A stretch of 64,000 nt of DNA, taken from Oscillospiraceae bacterium (lineage in GTDB: Bacteria > Bacillota > Clostridia > Oscillospirales > CAG-272). Where the stretch lies: NCBI GenBank assembly GCA_015063805.1, contig SVTK01000011.1, positions 1-64,000 of the forward strand. The letters run 5' to 3'. Positions 42,159 through 50,102 of the stretch are shown here, one piece after another. The notes under the pieces were generated by a model that saw nothing but the letters and a program-made list of their open reading frames with translations, did not search any database and was not told the origin of the DNA. The first letter of the stretch is position 1. Each line of letters begins with the position of its first letter. Position numbers and translations under genes: made by a program.

Positions 42159-42224
42159 GATTTTGCCGCAGGCAAAATCAAGAGGGGGAAGGGAGCCTTT
42201 TTCAAAAGGCGTCCTTCCCCCTCT
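42159..42224. repeat. Two-hairpin intergenic element, copy 1
   Basis: GATTTTGCC-GCA-GGCAAAATC (42159-42179) is followed directly by a long hairpin AGAGGGGGAAGG...CCTTCCCCCTCT (42181-42224) whose apex is GCC-TTTTTCAAAA-GGC, then CGGGTTTCGC. The same layout occurs at 61811-61863. It lies downstream of nifJ and may end its transcript, though a T tract is lacking. The rest of 42017-42247 shows nothing else. Confidence 0.6.
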
Positions 42225-42247
42225 CGGGTTTCGCTTAAATCAGCAAA

Positions 42248-45200
42248 TTATTCGTAGAGCTTGCCCATCTTGCAGAGACGCTCGTACTTGGCCTTTGCAT
42301 TCTTCTCGGCCTCGGCGAAGAGAACTTCTGCACGATCCGGGAACTGCTGCATCAGACGGCTGTAACGGTTCTCCGACTTGATGAAGTCGATGTAGCTTGC
42401 GGTGGGCTCCTTGGAGTCAATGGTCAGGGGGTTCTTGCCCTCTGCCTTGGCTGCAGGATTGTAACGGAACATCTGCCAGTAGCCTGCCTCAACGGCACGC
42501 TTCATCTCGAGCTGGCAGTTCTGCATGGTGCCCTTAATACCGTGCATCTCGCAGGGTGCGTAGCCGATGATGATGGAGGGTCCGGGATATGCCTCTGCCT
42601 CGGTCAGAGCCTTGAGCAGCTGGTTCATATCTGCGCCCATGGCAACCTGTGCCACGTAAACGTAGCCGTAGGACATGGCGATCTCAGCCAGGTTCTTCTT
42701 GCCGATGGCCTTACCGGCAGCAGCAAACTGTGCAACCTGACCGATGTTGGAGGCCTTGGATGCCTGTCCGCCGGTGTTGGAGTAAACCTCAGTGTCGAAG
42801 ACCATGATGTTTACATCCTCGCCGGATGCGATGACGTGGTCCAGACCGCCGAAGCCGATGTCATATGCCCAGCCGTCGCCGCCGAAGATCCAGGTAGACT
42901 TCTTGCCCAGGTAATCCTTCTCAGCCAGGATAGCGGGAGCGGTGGGGCAGCCCTCGGCTGCAGCCTTCTCCAGCTCGGCGATCAGGGCCTTGGTGGGCTC
43001 GACGTTAGCCTTGGAGCTGTCCTTGGTATCCAGGTAAGCCTGAGCGGCTGCCTTGAAGGCGTCGGAAGCCTTCTCGGAAGCCATCATCTCTTCAACCTTG
43101 CGGATCAGCTTCTCGCGGATGGTCTTCTGACCCAGGTGGATACCGAGACCGTGCTCAGCGTTGTCCTCGAAGAGGGAGTTCGCCCATGCGGGACCGCGGC
43201 CGGATTCCTTGTTTACGGTGTAGGGAGTAGCAGGTGCCGAGCCGCCCCAGATGGAGGAACAGCCGGTAGCGTTGGAGATGTACATGGTCTCACCGAAGAG
43301 CTGGGTGATCAGGCGAGCGTAGGAGGTCTCAGCACAACCTGCGCAGGAACCCGAGAACTCAAGCAGGGGCTGCTTGAACTGGGAGCCCTTAACGGTGGTG
43401 TTGATGAGCTCGGGCTTCTCGGAGACGTTGGCAACAGCGTAGTCCCAAGGTGCCTGCTGGTCAGCCTGCGTGGGAGCGAGAACCATCTCAAGAGCCTTCT
43501 TGTCAGTGCCGTCCTTGATCGCCTTAGCGGTAACAGGGCAAGCCTTGACGCAGAGGGTACAACCCATACAGTCAGCGGGAGAGATTGCCATGGTGAACTT
43601 GTAGTTGGTCTTGATCACAGGCTTAGCGGTGAACTTGGTTGCGGCAGGAGCTGCAGCAGCCTCCTCCTCGGTCATGGCGAAGGGACGGATAGCCGCGTGA
43701 GGACATACAAATGCGCACTGGTTACACTGGATGCAATTTTCAGCATGCCAGGTAGGAACGTAAACCGCAACGCCGCGCTTCTCGGAAGCGGTAGAGCCCT
43801 GGGGGAAGGTACCGTCAACGTACTCGTTGAAGGCAGATACAGGCAGGCTGTCACCGGCCATTGCGTTCACAGGAGCAACAACCTTGTTGACGAACTCCTG
43901 GAGGTCTGCGCGCTTGCTCTCGAATGCAGCCTTGGGCGCATCGGGTGCGCAGTTCTTCCAAGCCTCGGGAACATTGATCTCCACGTAGGCATCAGCACCT
44001 GCATCAATTGCAGCGTAGTTGAGGTCAACGATTGCCTGGCCCTTCTTGATGTAGGACTTGTAAGCAGCCTTCTTCATGTACTCGATTGCCTCGTCCTTGG
44101 GCAGGATGTTGGCCAGAGAGAAGAATGCGGACTGGAGAACGGTGTTCTTAACCTTTGCGTTACCGATCTGCTTGGTGGCGATGGTGGTAGCGTCGATGGT
44201 GTAGAACTTGATGTCATTCGCTGCGATGTAAGCCTTTACCTTTGCGGGCAGGTTGGCATCCAGCTCCTCAGCGGACCATGCGCAGTCAAGCAGGAAGGTA
44301 CCGCCGGGCTTAATGTCGCTGACCATGTCGTACTTCTTGAGGTAAGAAGAGTTGTGGCAGGCAACGAAGTTCGCCTTGTTGATGTAGTAGGGGCTCTTGA
44401 TGGGGCTGTCGCCGAAGCGCAGGTGGGAAATGGTGATACCCGAGGTCTTCTTGGAGTCGTACTGGAAGTAAGCCTGGATATACTTATCGGTGTGGTCACC
44501 GATGATCTTGATGGAGTTCTTGTTTGCACCGACGGTACCGTCGCCGCCCAGACCCCAGAACTTGCAGGCGATGGTGCCGGGAGCTGCGGTGTCGGGAGCG
44601 GGCTTCTCCTCGAGGGAGAGACCGGTCACGTCGTCTACGATACCGATGGTGAAGTTAGCCTTGGGCTTATCCTGTGCCAGGTTCTCGTAAACAGCAAAGA
44701 TGGAAGAGGGAGGCGTATCCTTGGAGCCGAGACCGTAACGGCCGCCCACAACGGTTGCCTGGACGCCCTGGGTTGCCAGAGCTGCAACAACGTCGAGGTA
44801 GAGAGGCTCACCCAGGGAGCCGGGCTCCTTGGTGCGGTCGAGGACAGCGATCTTCTTGACGGTCTTGGGCAGAGCGGCAGCGAGCTTGTCTGCGCAGAAG
44901 GGACGGTACAGGCGAACCTTGATCAGACCGACCTTCTCACCCTTGGTCAGCAGGTAGTCGATGACTTCCTCAGCCACGTCGCAGATGGAGCCCATGGCGA
45001 TGATGACGCGATCTGCATCGGGTGCGCCGTAGTAGTTGAAGATCTTATAATCGGTGCCGATCTTCTCGTTGACCTTCTCCATGTACTCCTCAACGATAGC
45101 GGGGAGTGCATCGTAGTAACGGTTGCAGGCCTCACGGTGCTGGAAGAAGATATCACCGTTCTCAGCGGAGCCGCGGAGAACAGGATGCTCGGGATTGAGG

Positions 45201-45826
45201 GCGCGGGCGCGGAATGCAGCGATGGCATCCTTGTCCACCATCTCCTCCAGATCCTTGTAATCCCAAGCCTCGATCTTCTGGATCTCGTGGGAGGTACGGA
45301 AACCGTCGAAGAAGTTCAGGAAGGGAACGCGGCCCTTGATGGTTGCCAAGTGAGCAACGGCACCCAGGTCCATCACTTCCTGAGGATTGGACTCGGCCAT
45401 CATAGCAAAACCGGTCTGACGGCAAGCGTAAACGTCGGAGTGGTCACCAAAGATGTTCAGCGCATGGGAAGCCACGCAGCGTGCGGATACATGGATCACG
45501 CAAGGCAGAAGCTCACCGGCGATCTTGTACATATTGGGGATCATGAGAAGCAGACCCTGGGAAGCGGTGTAGGTGGTGGTGAGAGCACCGGCGGCAAGAG
45601 AGCCGTGAACGGTACCTGCAGCACCTGCCTCAGACTGCATCTCCATAACCTTAACCTGCTCGCCCATGATGTTCTTCAGCCCGGTAGCAGACCAGCTGTC
45701 GGTCAGCTCAGCCATCACGGAAGAGGGAGTGATGGGGTAGATTGCGGCAACTTCGGTGAAGGCGTAGGATACATGCGCCGCAGCCGAGTTACCATCCATA
45801 GAAATCTTTTTTCTTTCGATTGCCAT
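42248..45826 (-). CDS. nifJ: Pyruvate:ferredoxin (flavodoxin) oxidoreductase, single-chain
   Basis: Oxidatively decarboxylates pyruvate to acetyl-CoA, reducing ferredoxin; central to clostridial fermentation. The 1192-aa protein has all domains fused: N-terminal TPP-pyrimidine domain (SMDGNSAAAHVSYAFTEVAAIYPITPSS, in parts), transketolase-C, gamma domain, two 4Fe-4S motifs (CIQCNQCAFVCP and CMGCTLCVKACP), and the TPP-binding C-terminal domain with GSCAGCAETSYARL (proximal cluster Cys) and GGDGWAYDIG. AGGAGG precedes the start. Codon use is extremely biased, as for a highly expressed gene. Confidence 0.98.
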   Translation of the reverse strand: MAIERKKISMDGNSAAAHVSYAFTEVAAIYPITPSSVMAELTDSWSATGLKNIMGEQVKVMEMQSEAGAAGTVHGSLAAGALTTTYTASQGLLLMIPNMYKIAGELLPCVIHVSARCVASHALNIFGDHSDVYACRQTGFAMMAESNPQEVMDLGAVAHLATIKGRVPFLNFFDGFRTSHEIQKIEAWDYKDLEEMVDKDAIAAFRARALNPEHPVLRGSAENGDIFFQHREACNRYYDALPAIVEEYMEKVNEKIGTDYKIFNYYGAPDADRVIIAMGSICDVAEEVIDYLLTKGEKVGLIKVRLYRPFCADKLAAALPKTVKKIAVLDRTKEPGSLGEPLYLDVVAALATQGVQATVVGGRYGLGSKDTPPSSIFAVYENLAQDKPKANFTIGIVDDVTGLSLEEKPAPDTAAPGTIACKFWGLGGDGTVGANKNSIKIIGDHTDKYIQAYFQYDSKKTSGITISHLRFGDSPIKSPYYINKANFVACHNSSYLKKYDMVSDIKPGGTFLLDCAWSAEELDANLPAKVKAYIAANDIKFYTIDATTIATKQIGNAKVKNTVLQSAFFSLANILPKDEAIEYMKKAAYKSYIKKGQAIVDLNYAAIDAGADAYVEINVPEAWKNCAPDAPKAAFESKRADLQEFVNKVVAPVNAMAGDSLPVSAFNEYVDGTFPQGSTASEKRGVAVYVPTWHAENCIQCNQCAFVCPHAAIRPFAMTEEEAAAAPAATKFTAKPVIKTNYKFTMAISPADCMGCTLCVKACPVTAKAIKDGTDKKALEMVLAPTQADQQAPWDYAVANVSEKPELINTTVKGSQFKQPLLEFSGSCAGCAETSYARLITQLFGETMYISNATGCSSIWGGSAPATPYTVNKESGRGPAWANSLFEDNAEHGLGIHLGQKTIREKLIRKVEEMMASEKASDAFKAAAQAYLDTKDSSKANVEPTKALIAELEKAAAEGCPTAPAILAEKDYLGKKSTWIFGGDGWAYDIGFGGLDHVIASGEDVNIMVFDTEVYSNTGGQASKASNIGQVAQFAAAGKAIGKKNLAEIAMSYGYVYVAQVAMGADMNQLLKALTEAEAYPGPSIIIGYAPCEMHGIKGTMQNCQLEMKRAVEAGYWQMFRYNPAAKAEGKNPLTIDSKEPTASYIDFIKSENRYSRLMQQFPDRAEVLFAEAEKNAKAKYERLCKMGKLYE

Positions 45827-45904
45827 TGGATTTTGTCCTCCTATATATGATTATATTTTTGCCATCGTTGGGACGAGACATCATGACGATATCTCAACTT
45901 CTTA

Positions 45905-45933
45905 ATCATACCACAAATGCGCTCAAAAGTAAA
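45905..45933 (-). promoter_or_regulatory. Promoter of nifJ
   Basis: On the minus strand: TTTACT, 17 bp, TATGAT with extended TGG, leaving a leader of about 70 nt before the start. Confidence 0.75.
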
Positions 45934-46022
45934 GAGGATTTTGCGAATTCTCAAAAATTCGTCATAATTCCGTCAATGTACTCCTGACACTTCCACAGGA
46001 ATGGACAAATTCCCCGTCCAGC

Positions 46023-46054
46023 AAAAAAACGGCAGGCCATCGGCCTGCCGTTCT
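46023..46054. terminator. Terminator, displaced copy of that at 47012
   Basis: ACGGCAGGCC / GGCCTGCCGT stem, almost the same as the terminator after the 47046 gene; part of the left direct repeat. Confidence 0.8.
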
Positions 46055-46058
46055 GCGC

Positions 46059-46130
46059 TTATTCGTGATCGAGCATTTCCTTGTAGAAGGTGCAGTAATC
46101 GCCCCGTCCCTCTGCGGTGAAGGAGATGGA
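46059..46130 (-). pseudogene. Displaced 3' end of the HMGL-type aldolase gene
   Basis: On the minus strand this encodes SISFTAEGRGDYCTFYKEMLDHE and a stop, against ALSFTAEGRGDYCTFYKELLDHE in the intact gene ending at 47046. Homology stops abruptly at 46130. The differences are synonymous or conservative, so the fragment came from a once-functional orthologue. Confidence 0.88.
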
Positions 46131-46180
46131 ACCTTCTACAGCCCCAAAGTATCAGCTGTATACCGCAGATGAAACTTTTC

Positions 46181-46390
46181 TTAATGCATTTCAGGATTAT
46201 CTGTTCGTCCGAGCAGATAGTCAATCGAAACGTGAAAATAATCTGCCAGACGGATCAACGTTTCATAGTCGGCCTCACGCTCCAAATTTTCATATCGGCT
46301 GATCGAATTTTGATTCATATTCAGATCCATTGCGAGCTTCAACTGGGATATTTTTCGCACTTTGCGCAGTGTTTTTAAGCGAAACTGCAT
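46181..46390 (-). CDS. XRE-family helix-turn-helix repressor (69 aa)
   Basis: A compact Cro/CI-type regulator made of the DNA-binding domain only: LRKVRKISQLKLAMDLNMNQNSISRYENLEREADYETL contains the HTH (QLKLAMDLNMNQNSISRYEN), followed by LADYFHVSIDYLLGR. AAGGGG lies 7 bp before ATG 46390. It is divergent from the 46491 lipoprotein, with two matching palindromes between them. AT-rich unlike the surroundings, it belongs to an inserted module. Confidence 0.88.
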   Translation of the reverse strand: MQFRLKTLRKVRKISQLKLAMDLNMNQNSISRYENLEREADYETLIRLADYFHVSIDYLLGRTDNPEMH

Positions 46391-46419
46391 GATTTTCCCC
46401 TTAATTCGTTCAAAAATCC

Positions 46420-46469
46420 TTGACACGATTATACCATTGTGGTATAATAAAAATATCCCAAATTGGTAT
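46420..46469 (+). promoter_or_regulatory. Consensus promoter with two XRE operators
   Basis: TTGACA (46420-46425), 17 bp, TATAAT (46443-46448). Operator O1 ATACCA-TTG-TGGTAT (46431-46445) lies in the spacer and overlaps a minus-strand TATAAT (46428-46433). O2 ATCCCA-AAT-TGGTAT (46455-46469) lies over the start site, 24 bp from O1. Confidence 0.85.
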
Positions 46470-46490
46470 TTTTATAAGAGGAGATCGAAT

Positions 46491-46991
46491 ATGAAAAAAA
46501 CTATTCTAATTTTTTTGATAATCTGCATTTCTTGCAGTTTTTGTGCATGCGCAAGTTCATCCACAAATGCCCAAACACCCGAAACCACCGGTGTAACCAA
46601 CGCACAGCTATTCCCAGCGATTACTGCATTAAAAAAGGCACAGACAGAAATGATTAATTTTGCCGGTGAAATTACCGGCACATGGAGCTTGGGCAGTTCT
46701 TACGTCAAATTCTACTTCGTTGAAGAATATTCGGATTATAAAGAGATGATTGCTTCCAAAGAAAAAGTGGATACCGATTTAAAAAAAGCAAAGTCTATCA
46801 TACAGATTGGTGGAACAAGCGATTATTATCATGCGGTAAAAGCGTATTACACCACGGTTAAAGCACTACATTCTTTAGTCTATAATTATCCGGAAGGATA
46901 TTCTCTTTTGACATACTCAAATGCAATACAACAGGCCCAAAGCGAGTGCAATAAGGCTTACGCCGAAGTGGAGCTCTATTTCGGTTCATAA
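46491..46991 (+). CDS. Lipoprotein under XRE control, unknown function
   Basis: A 166-aa lipoprotein with signal peptide MKKTILIFLIICISC and acylation Cys at about residue 18 or 20 (SFCACASSS). The mature part is mostly helical and charged: FPAITALKKAQTEMINFA, YSDYKEMIASKEKVDTDLKKA, and a helical-hairpin C-terminus, with no catalytic motif. AGAGGAG lies before ATG 46491; the frame is open upstream through the promoter. No family is recognised. Divergent XRE repressor and consensus promoter suggest it is normally silent and induced strongly. Confidence 0.75.
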   Translation: MKKTILIFLIICISCSFCACASSSTNAQTPETTGVTNAQLFPAITALKKAQTEMINFAGEITGTWSLGSSYVKFYFVEEYSDYKEMIASKEKVDTDLKKAKSIIQIGGTSDYYHAVKAYYTTVKALHSLVYNYPEGYSLLTYSNAIQQAQSECNKAYAEVELYFGS

Positions 46992-47011
46992 TTAAACTAA
47001 AACCCCAAACC

Positions 47012-47041
47012 AAAAATGGCAGGCCGCAGGCCTGCCGTTTT
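47012..47041. terminator. Bidirectional terminator between the lipoprotein and aldolase genes
   Basis: GGCAGGCC-GCA-GGCCTGCC with A and T tracts on either side; right direct-repeat copy. Confidence 0.88.
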
Positions 47042-47118
47042 ACGCTTATTCGTGATCCAAAAGCTCCTTGTAGAAGGTGCAGTAATCGCCTCGCCCCTCG
47101 GCGGTGAAGGAGAGCGCC
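47012..47118 (+). repeat. Direct repeat, right copy (intact gene 3' end plus terminator)
   Basis: Counterpart of 46023-46130. It contains the last 24 codons of the intact aldolase gene and its terminator. Confidence 0.85.
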
Positions 47119-48020
47119 TCACGGGGATGGCGGTTGAGCTGGCCGGTGAACATAAACTGCAGATCATACCCCCAGGTGACCTCCTCGCGCAGGGGGATCA
47201 TGTACTGCTCGATGAAGGTAAGGATACTGTAGAGATTATACTTGGGATTTTTGAGGAAGCCCAGCAGAAGCTCGGTGGCACAGTTCCCCGCGCCCCGGCC
47301 GATGCCCTGCACCGTGGCATCCAGGAAGGACACGCCCCGGGAGAGGGTATCGATGGTGTTGGCAAAGGCGAGATTCTGATTATTGTGGGCATGGAAGCCG
47401 ATCTTCTTCCCTACCTTCTCCACCGACTCCAGGTAGGTGATGGCCAAAGCCGAAGCATTCTCGGGGTAGAGGGCACCGTAGCTGTCCACCAGGTAGATCA
47501 CATCCACCGGGGACGCATTGAGCATGGCCAAAGCCTCATCGATCTGCCCTGCACCGGCCTGGGTCACCGCCATGATGTTGCAGGCGGTTTCGTAGCCGAG
47601 GCCGTGCAGATGCTCGATCATCTCCAGGGCGGCAGGCATCTGATGCACATAGCAGGCCACCCGCACCATATCGATTACCGACTCAGATTTCGGCACAAAA
47701 TCCCGGCGGAAGTTGCAGCGGCCCACGTCGGCCATCACCGCGATCTTCATATCCGAGATGTTCTCCCCCACAATGGCACGCAGATCCTCCTCACGGCAGA
47801 ACTTCCACGGTCCGAATTCCTTCTCATCGAAAAGGTCGGGGTCTGCCTTATAACCGAACTCCATATAGTCCACACCGCTCTTGATATTCGTCTTATACAG
47901 TGCGCGAACAAATTCGGTACTGAACTTGAAATTATTGCAGAGTCCCCCATCCCGCAGAGTCGCATCCAGCAGCCGGATATCGTCCCGCACGCTCATTAGA
48001 TTACCGCGTCTTGTTGCCAT
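47046..48020 (-). CDS. HMGL/DRE-TIM aldolase-like protein (4-hydroxy-2-oxovalerate aldolase type)
   Basis: A 324-aa metal-dependent TIM barrel. LLDATLRDGG is the DRE-TIM signature, and HAHNNQNLAFANT with VQGIGRGAGNCATELLLG complete the family motifs. The nearest named relatives are MhpE/DmpG-type aldolases, but no acylating dehydrogenase partner is present, so the substrate is uncertain. The start at 48020 follows AAAGGAGA; MSVRDD at 47996 is the alternative. Its 3' end is the site where the XRE module lies, with a second copy of the 3' end beyond it. Confidence 0.8.
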   Translation of the reverse strand: MATRRGNLMSVRDDIRLLDATLRDGGLCNNFKFSTEFVRALYKTNIKSGVDYMEFGYKADPDLFDEKEFGPWKFCREEDLRAIVGENISDMKIAVMADVGRCNFRRDFVPKSESVIDMVRVACYVHQMPAALEMIEHLHGLGYETACNIMAVTQAGAGQIDEALAMLNASPVDVIYLVDSYGALYPENASALAITYLESVEKVGKKIGFHAHNNQNLAFANTIDTLSRGVSFLDATVQGIGRGAGNCATELLLGFLKNPKYNLYSILTFIEQYMIPLREEVTWGYDLQFMFTGQLNRHPREALSFTAEGRGDYCTFYKELLDHE

Positions 48021-48060
48021 CGGTCTGTTCTCCTTTTGCAGATGATGATTTGATGGGTCT

Positions 48061-48089
48061 ATTATACCGCAGTTCCGTAGCTCTGTCAA
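48061..48089 (-). promoter_or_regulatory. Consensus promoter of the aldolase gene
   Basis: On the minus strand: TTGACA, 17 bp, TATAAT. Confidence 0.88.
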
Positions 48090-48172
48090 TAGTAGTCATT
48101 GATTTTTTTGGATAATAATTGATTTTTTGACATTTATCATTAATTATATTGATCGTTTGAATCTGAAAATTC

Positions 48173-48219
48173 AAAAAAACAAATCCGGAGTGCCGTCATT
48201 TCTGCGGCATCCCGGATTT
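48173..48219 (-). terminator. Terminator after the 48228 gene
   Basis: AAATCCGG / CCGGATTT outer stem with inner GATGCCG / CGGCA pairing, then seven T on the minus strand. Confidence 0.85.
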
Positions 48220-48227
48220 GATGTACT

Positions 48228-48437
48228 TTATTCCTTCTCGGCGTACTCTTCCAGCGAAATCCCGCGCAGGGCATCCTGTGGGATCTTCCCCTTGGTGCGC
48301 TCAAAGTAGGCGATGTTATTCCGCAGCATGAACAGGAAGTGCGCCGAAGGGCTTCTTCCCTCAGCCTGGGCGATATAAAGGAGCTTGCGGATCATCTCCT
48401 CATTGAGCTTGACGGGAACGGTATAATTTTGTTTCAT
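48228..48437 (-). CDS. Small ribbon-helix-helix-like protein (69 aa)
   Basis: The N-terminal strand QNYTVPVKLNEEMIRKLLYIAQAEGRSPSAHFLFMLRNNIAYFE, read in pieces, fits an Arc/MetJ-type RHH fold: one beta strand, helix, SP-S turn, helix. Such proteins bind DNA as dimers. GAGGA lies 9 bp before the start. It follows the 49082 and 48450 genes on the same strand by 12 bp, so it is probably the last gene of that operon. No toxin partner is evident. Confidence 0.6.
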   Translation of the reverse strand: MKQNYTVPVKLNEEMIRKLLYIAQAEGRSPSAHFLFMLRNNIAYFERTKGKIPQDALRGISLEEYAEKE

Positions 48438-48449
48438 TGCTCTATCCTC

Positions 48450-49082
48450 TCAGTTCCAGATTTCGTTTTCATCAAATTTTTCGGGAAATATCCATCGCTC
48501 ATCCTGTACCGTCAGCGCCTCCCCCGGTACAGCGGCAGAATCAATCAGGCAATAGACCCCCTCCTCGGGATAGTAGAGCAGCTCCCGCTTCTCCACCGCC
48601 CACAGAGTTCCGTCCTGCCACATATAGCGGGTGCGGGAGCGGCTCTCGTGCTCCTCGGGGATCACATAGCGGTCCCAGGCCGTGAGCACCTCTGCCTTGG
48701 CATCAATCTCCATTCCCCGCAGAGCGCTGAGCTGCTCGCTCTTGACCACGCCATCCTCCTGCCACAGGAAGCAGGTGTAACGCATATCCCCGTTTGCCAT
48801 CTTTTTGTAGGCAACTCGCAGGTCAGCGTGCCCATCGAAGTTCATATCCACCAGTTCAAAGCCGCCGGCAGGGTTGGGCTCCAGCGTCGCCCGGGGCAGA
48901 GAGAAGCGCACCGTCTCCCCCGACGCCGTGGTGATCTCCAGTCGGGAAAGCCCGGTTTCGCTGCCATAAGTCTGGCAGGTCATGCCCCCGTCCAGAGGAT
49001 AGCTGCCCATGGGCTCACCGCCGCAGCCTGCCAAAAGGACCAGCACCGTCAAAAGCGGCAGAAGCCGTACAAAACCTCGCAT
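48450..49082 (-). CDS. Lipoprotein of unknown function, XAC2610-like repeat possible
   Basis: A 210-aa lipoprotein, lipobox LLAGC (Cys20). The mature protein is beta-rich. ELVDMNFDGHADLRVAYKK is a D-x-N-x-D-G-x-x-D calcium-loop/FG-GAP-like strand seen in XAC2610-type proteins. Its ATG overlaps the TAA of the flavin reductase gene by one base, so translation is coupled. Function unknown. Confidence 0.7.
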   Translation of the reverse strand: MRGFVRLLPLLTVLVLLAGCGGEPMGSYPLDGGMTCQTYGSETGLSRLEITTASGETVRFSLPRATLEPNPAGGFELVDMNFDGHADLRVAYKKMANGDMRYTCFLWQEDGVVKSEQLSALRGMEIDAKAEVLTAWDRYVIPEEHESRSRTRYMWQDGTLWAVEKRELLYYPEEGVYCLIDSAAVPGEALTVQDERWIFPEKFDENEIWN

Positions 49083-49714
49083 TATGTTTTTCCTCCGTGA
49101 TCCTTTCGCTTCTGCGGTACCGGGCGGCCGCCTTTACCCCGGGGCGGGTGAGGCTTCTTCTTGGCCGCGCTGAAGCCGAATTTCCCCAGCTTATCCCCCA
49201 GGGCAAAATATTCCCCGTGGGCAAAGGCCACCAGCTCCGCCCGGGACAGGCAGAGCGCTCCCCGCTCATCCAGCAAGGATTCTTCCACATCCACCGCCAC
49301 AATGTCGGCCAAAAACATATCGTGAGATCCCAGTGGGATCACATCGGTGACCCGGCACTCCAGGGACAGGGGTGCCTCTGCGATCAGAGGGCACTTCACC
49401 GCCTGCGCCGGCGCGCGGGTCAGGCCGCACTTCTCAAATTTGTCCACCTTCGCCCCGGTGAAAATACCGCAGTAATCCACCGCCCGCACCAGGGACGCGG
49501 GGGCGAGATTAATGACAAACTCCCCGGTTTCCCGAATGATGGGATAGGAGTGGCGGGAAGGACGAATGGAGATATAGGTCTTGGGCGGATGGGTACAGGT
49601 GATTCCCGTCCAGGCCACGGTAATGATATTGTCGGTCTCGCCGTTGCCGCAGCTGACCATCACAGGGGGCAGCGGCCCTAACAGTGCCCCGCCCTTCCAT
49701 GCAACTTTGCTCAT
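49082..49714 (-). CDS. Flavin reductase family protein (FMN-binding split barrel)
   Basis: A 210-aa flavoprotein related to flavoredoxin and the FMN reductase domain: NIITVAWTGITCTHPPK, SIRPSRHSYPIIRETGEFVINL, and DMFLADIVAVDV. It likely binds FMN and moves electrons from NAD(P)H or ferredoxin. The C-terminus is extended and very basic (KKKPHPPRGKGGRPVPQKRK), which is unusual for the family. The start at 49714 follows GAGGAG; the frame is open far upstream, overlapping the tRNA promoter region. Confidence 0.88.
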   Translation of the reverse strand: MSKVAWKGGALLGPLPPVMVSCGNGETDNIITVAWTGITCTHPPKTYISIRPSRHSYPIIRETGEFVINLAPASLVRAVDYCGIFTGAKVDKFEKCGLTRAPAQAVKCPLIAEAPLSLECRVTDVIPLGSHDMFLADIVAVDVEESLLDERGALCLSRAELVAFAHGEYFALGDKLGKFGFSAAKKKPHPPRGKGGRPVPQKRKDHGGKT

Positions 49715-49762
49715 GGTTTCTCCTCTTTTCCGATACGTTCCGCAAATCTTACCTTTGAGTAT

Positions 49763-49791
49763 ATTGTACCACAGTCGGCGAAGGCTGTCAA
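49763..49791 (-). promoter_or_regulatory. Promoter of the flavin reductase operon
   Basis: On the minus strand: TTGACA, 17 bp, TACAAT. Confidence 0.85.
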
Positions 49792-49878
49792 TCGGTCTCC
49801 GGGGAGGGAAAGTAAATTTCCCTTCCCGCAGCCCCCAATCGCCCCTAAAAAGAAAAATAAAAAATTTCAAAAAAGGGG

Positions 49879-49907
49879 TTGACAAATTCCGGGAGGTGTG
49901 GTATTAT
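49879..49907 (+). promoter_or_regulatory. Promoter of tRNA-Arg
   Basis: TTGACA, 17 bp, TATTAT. Confidence 0.82.
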
Positions 49908-49931
49908 ATTAGAGTCCTCGAAACGAGGTAT

Positions 49932-50007
49932 GCGCCACTAGCTCAGTGGATAGAGTGCCCGGCTACGAACCGGTAGGTCGCAGGTTCGAATCCTGCGTGG
50001 CGCGCCA
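49932..50007 (+). tRNA. tRNA-Arg (anticodon ACG)
   Basis: A 76-nt cloverleaf with encoded CCA: acceptor GCGCCAC / GTGGCGC, D arm GCTCAGTGGATAGAGT, anticodon stem CCGG with loop CTACGAA (ACG), T arm GGTTCGAATCC. Confidence 0.96.
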
Positions 50008-50009
50008 TC

Positions 50010-50044
50010 AATCCCGTGAAAACATCAGTTTTCACGGGATTTTT
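50010..50044 (+). terminator. Terminator after tRNA-Arg
   Basis: A 14-bp stem AATCCCGTGAAAAC / GTTTTCACGGGATT and T4. Confidence 0.9.
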
Positions 50045-50102
50045 GTTTGTCCTATTATTGCCGACAGAACGAGTGCATATTTCTCCTCACAGATTGTATC
50101 TC

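Larger units (their letters stand above)
46023..46130 (+). repeat. Direct repeat, left copy (gene 3' end plus terminator)
   Basis: Aligns without gaps to about 47012-47118, roughly 85% identical by eye. Between the copies lies an 881-bp AT-rich segment with an XRE regulator and a lipoprotein gene. Confidence 0.85.

Noticed and set aside
42542-45850. Very long open frame antisense to nifJ (about 1100 codons)
   Set aside because: It mirrors the codon bias of nifJ exactly, has no protein-like composition or ribosome site, and nifJ is unmistakable on the other strand.
48228-48437. Toxin-antitoxin pair at the RHH gene
   Set aside because: The RHH protein resembles antitoxins, but the neighbouring genes are a lipoprotein and an aldolase; no toxin-like small gene is adjacent.
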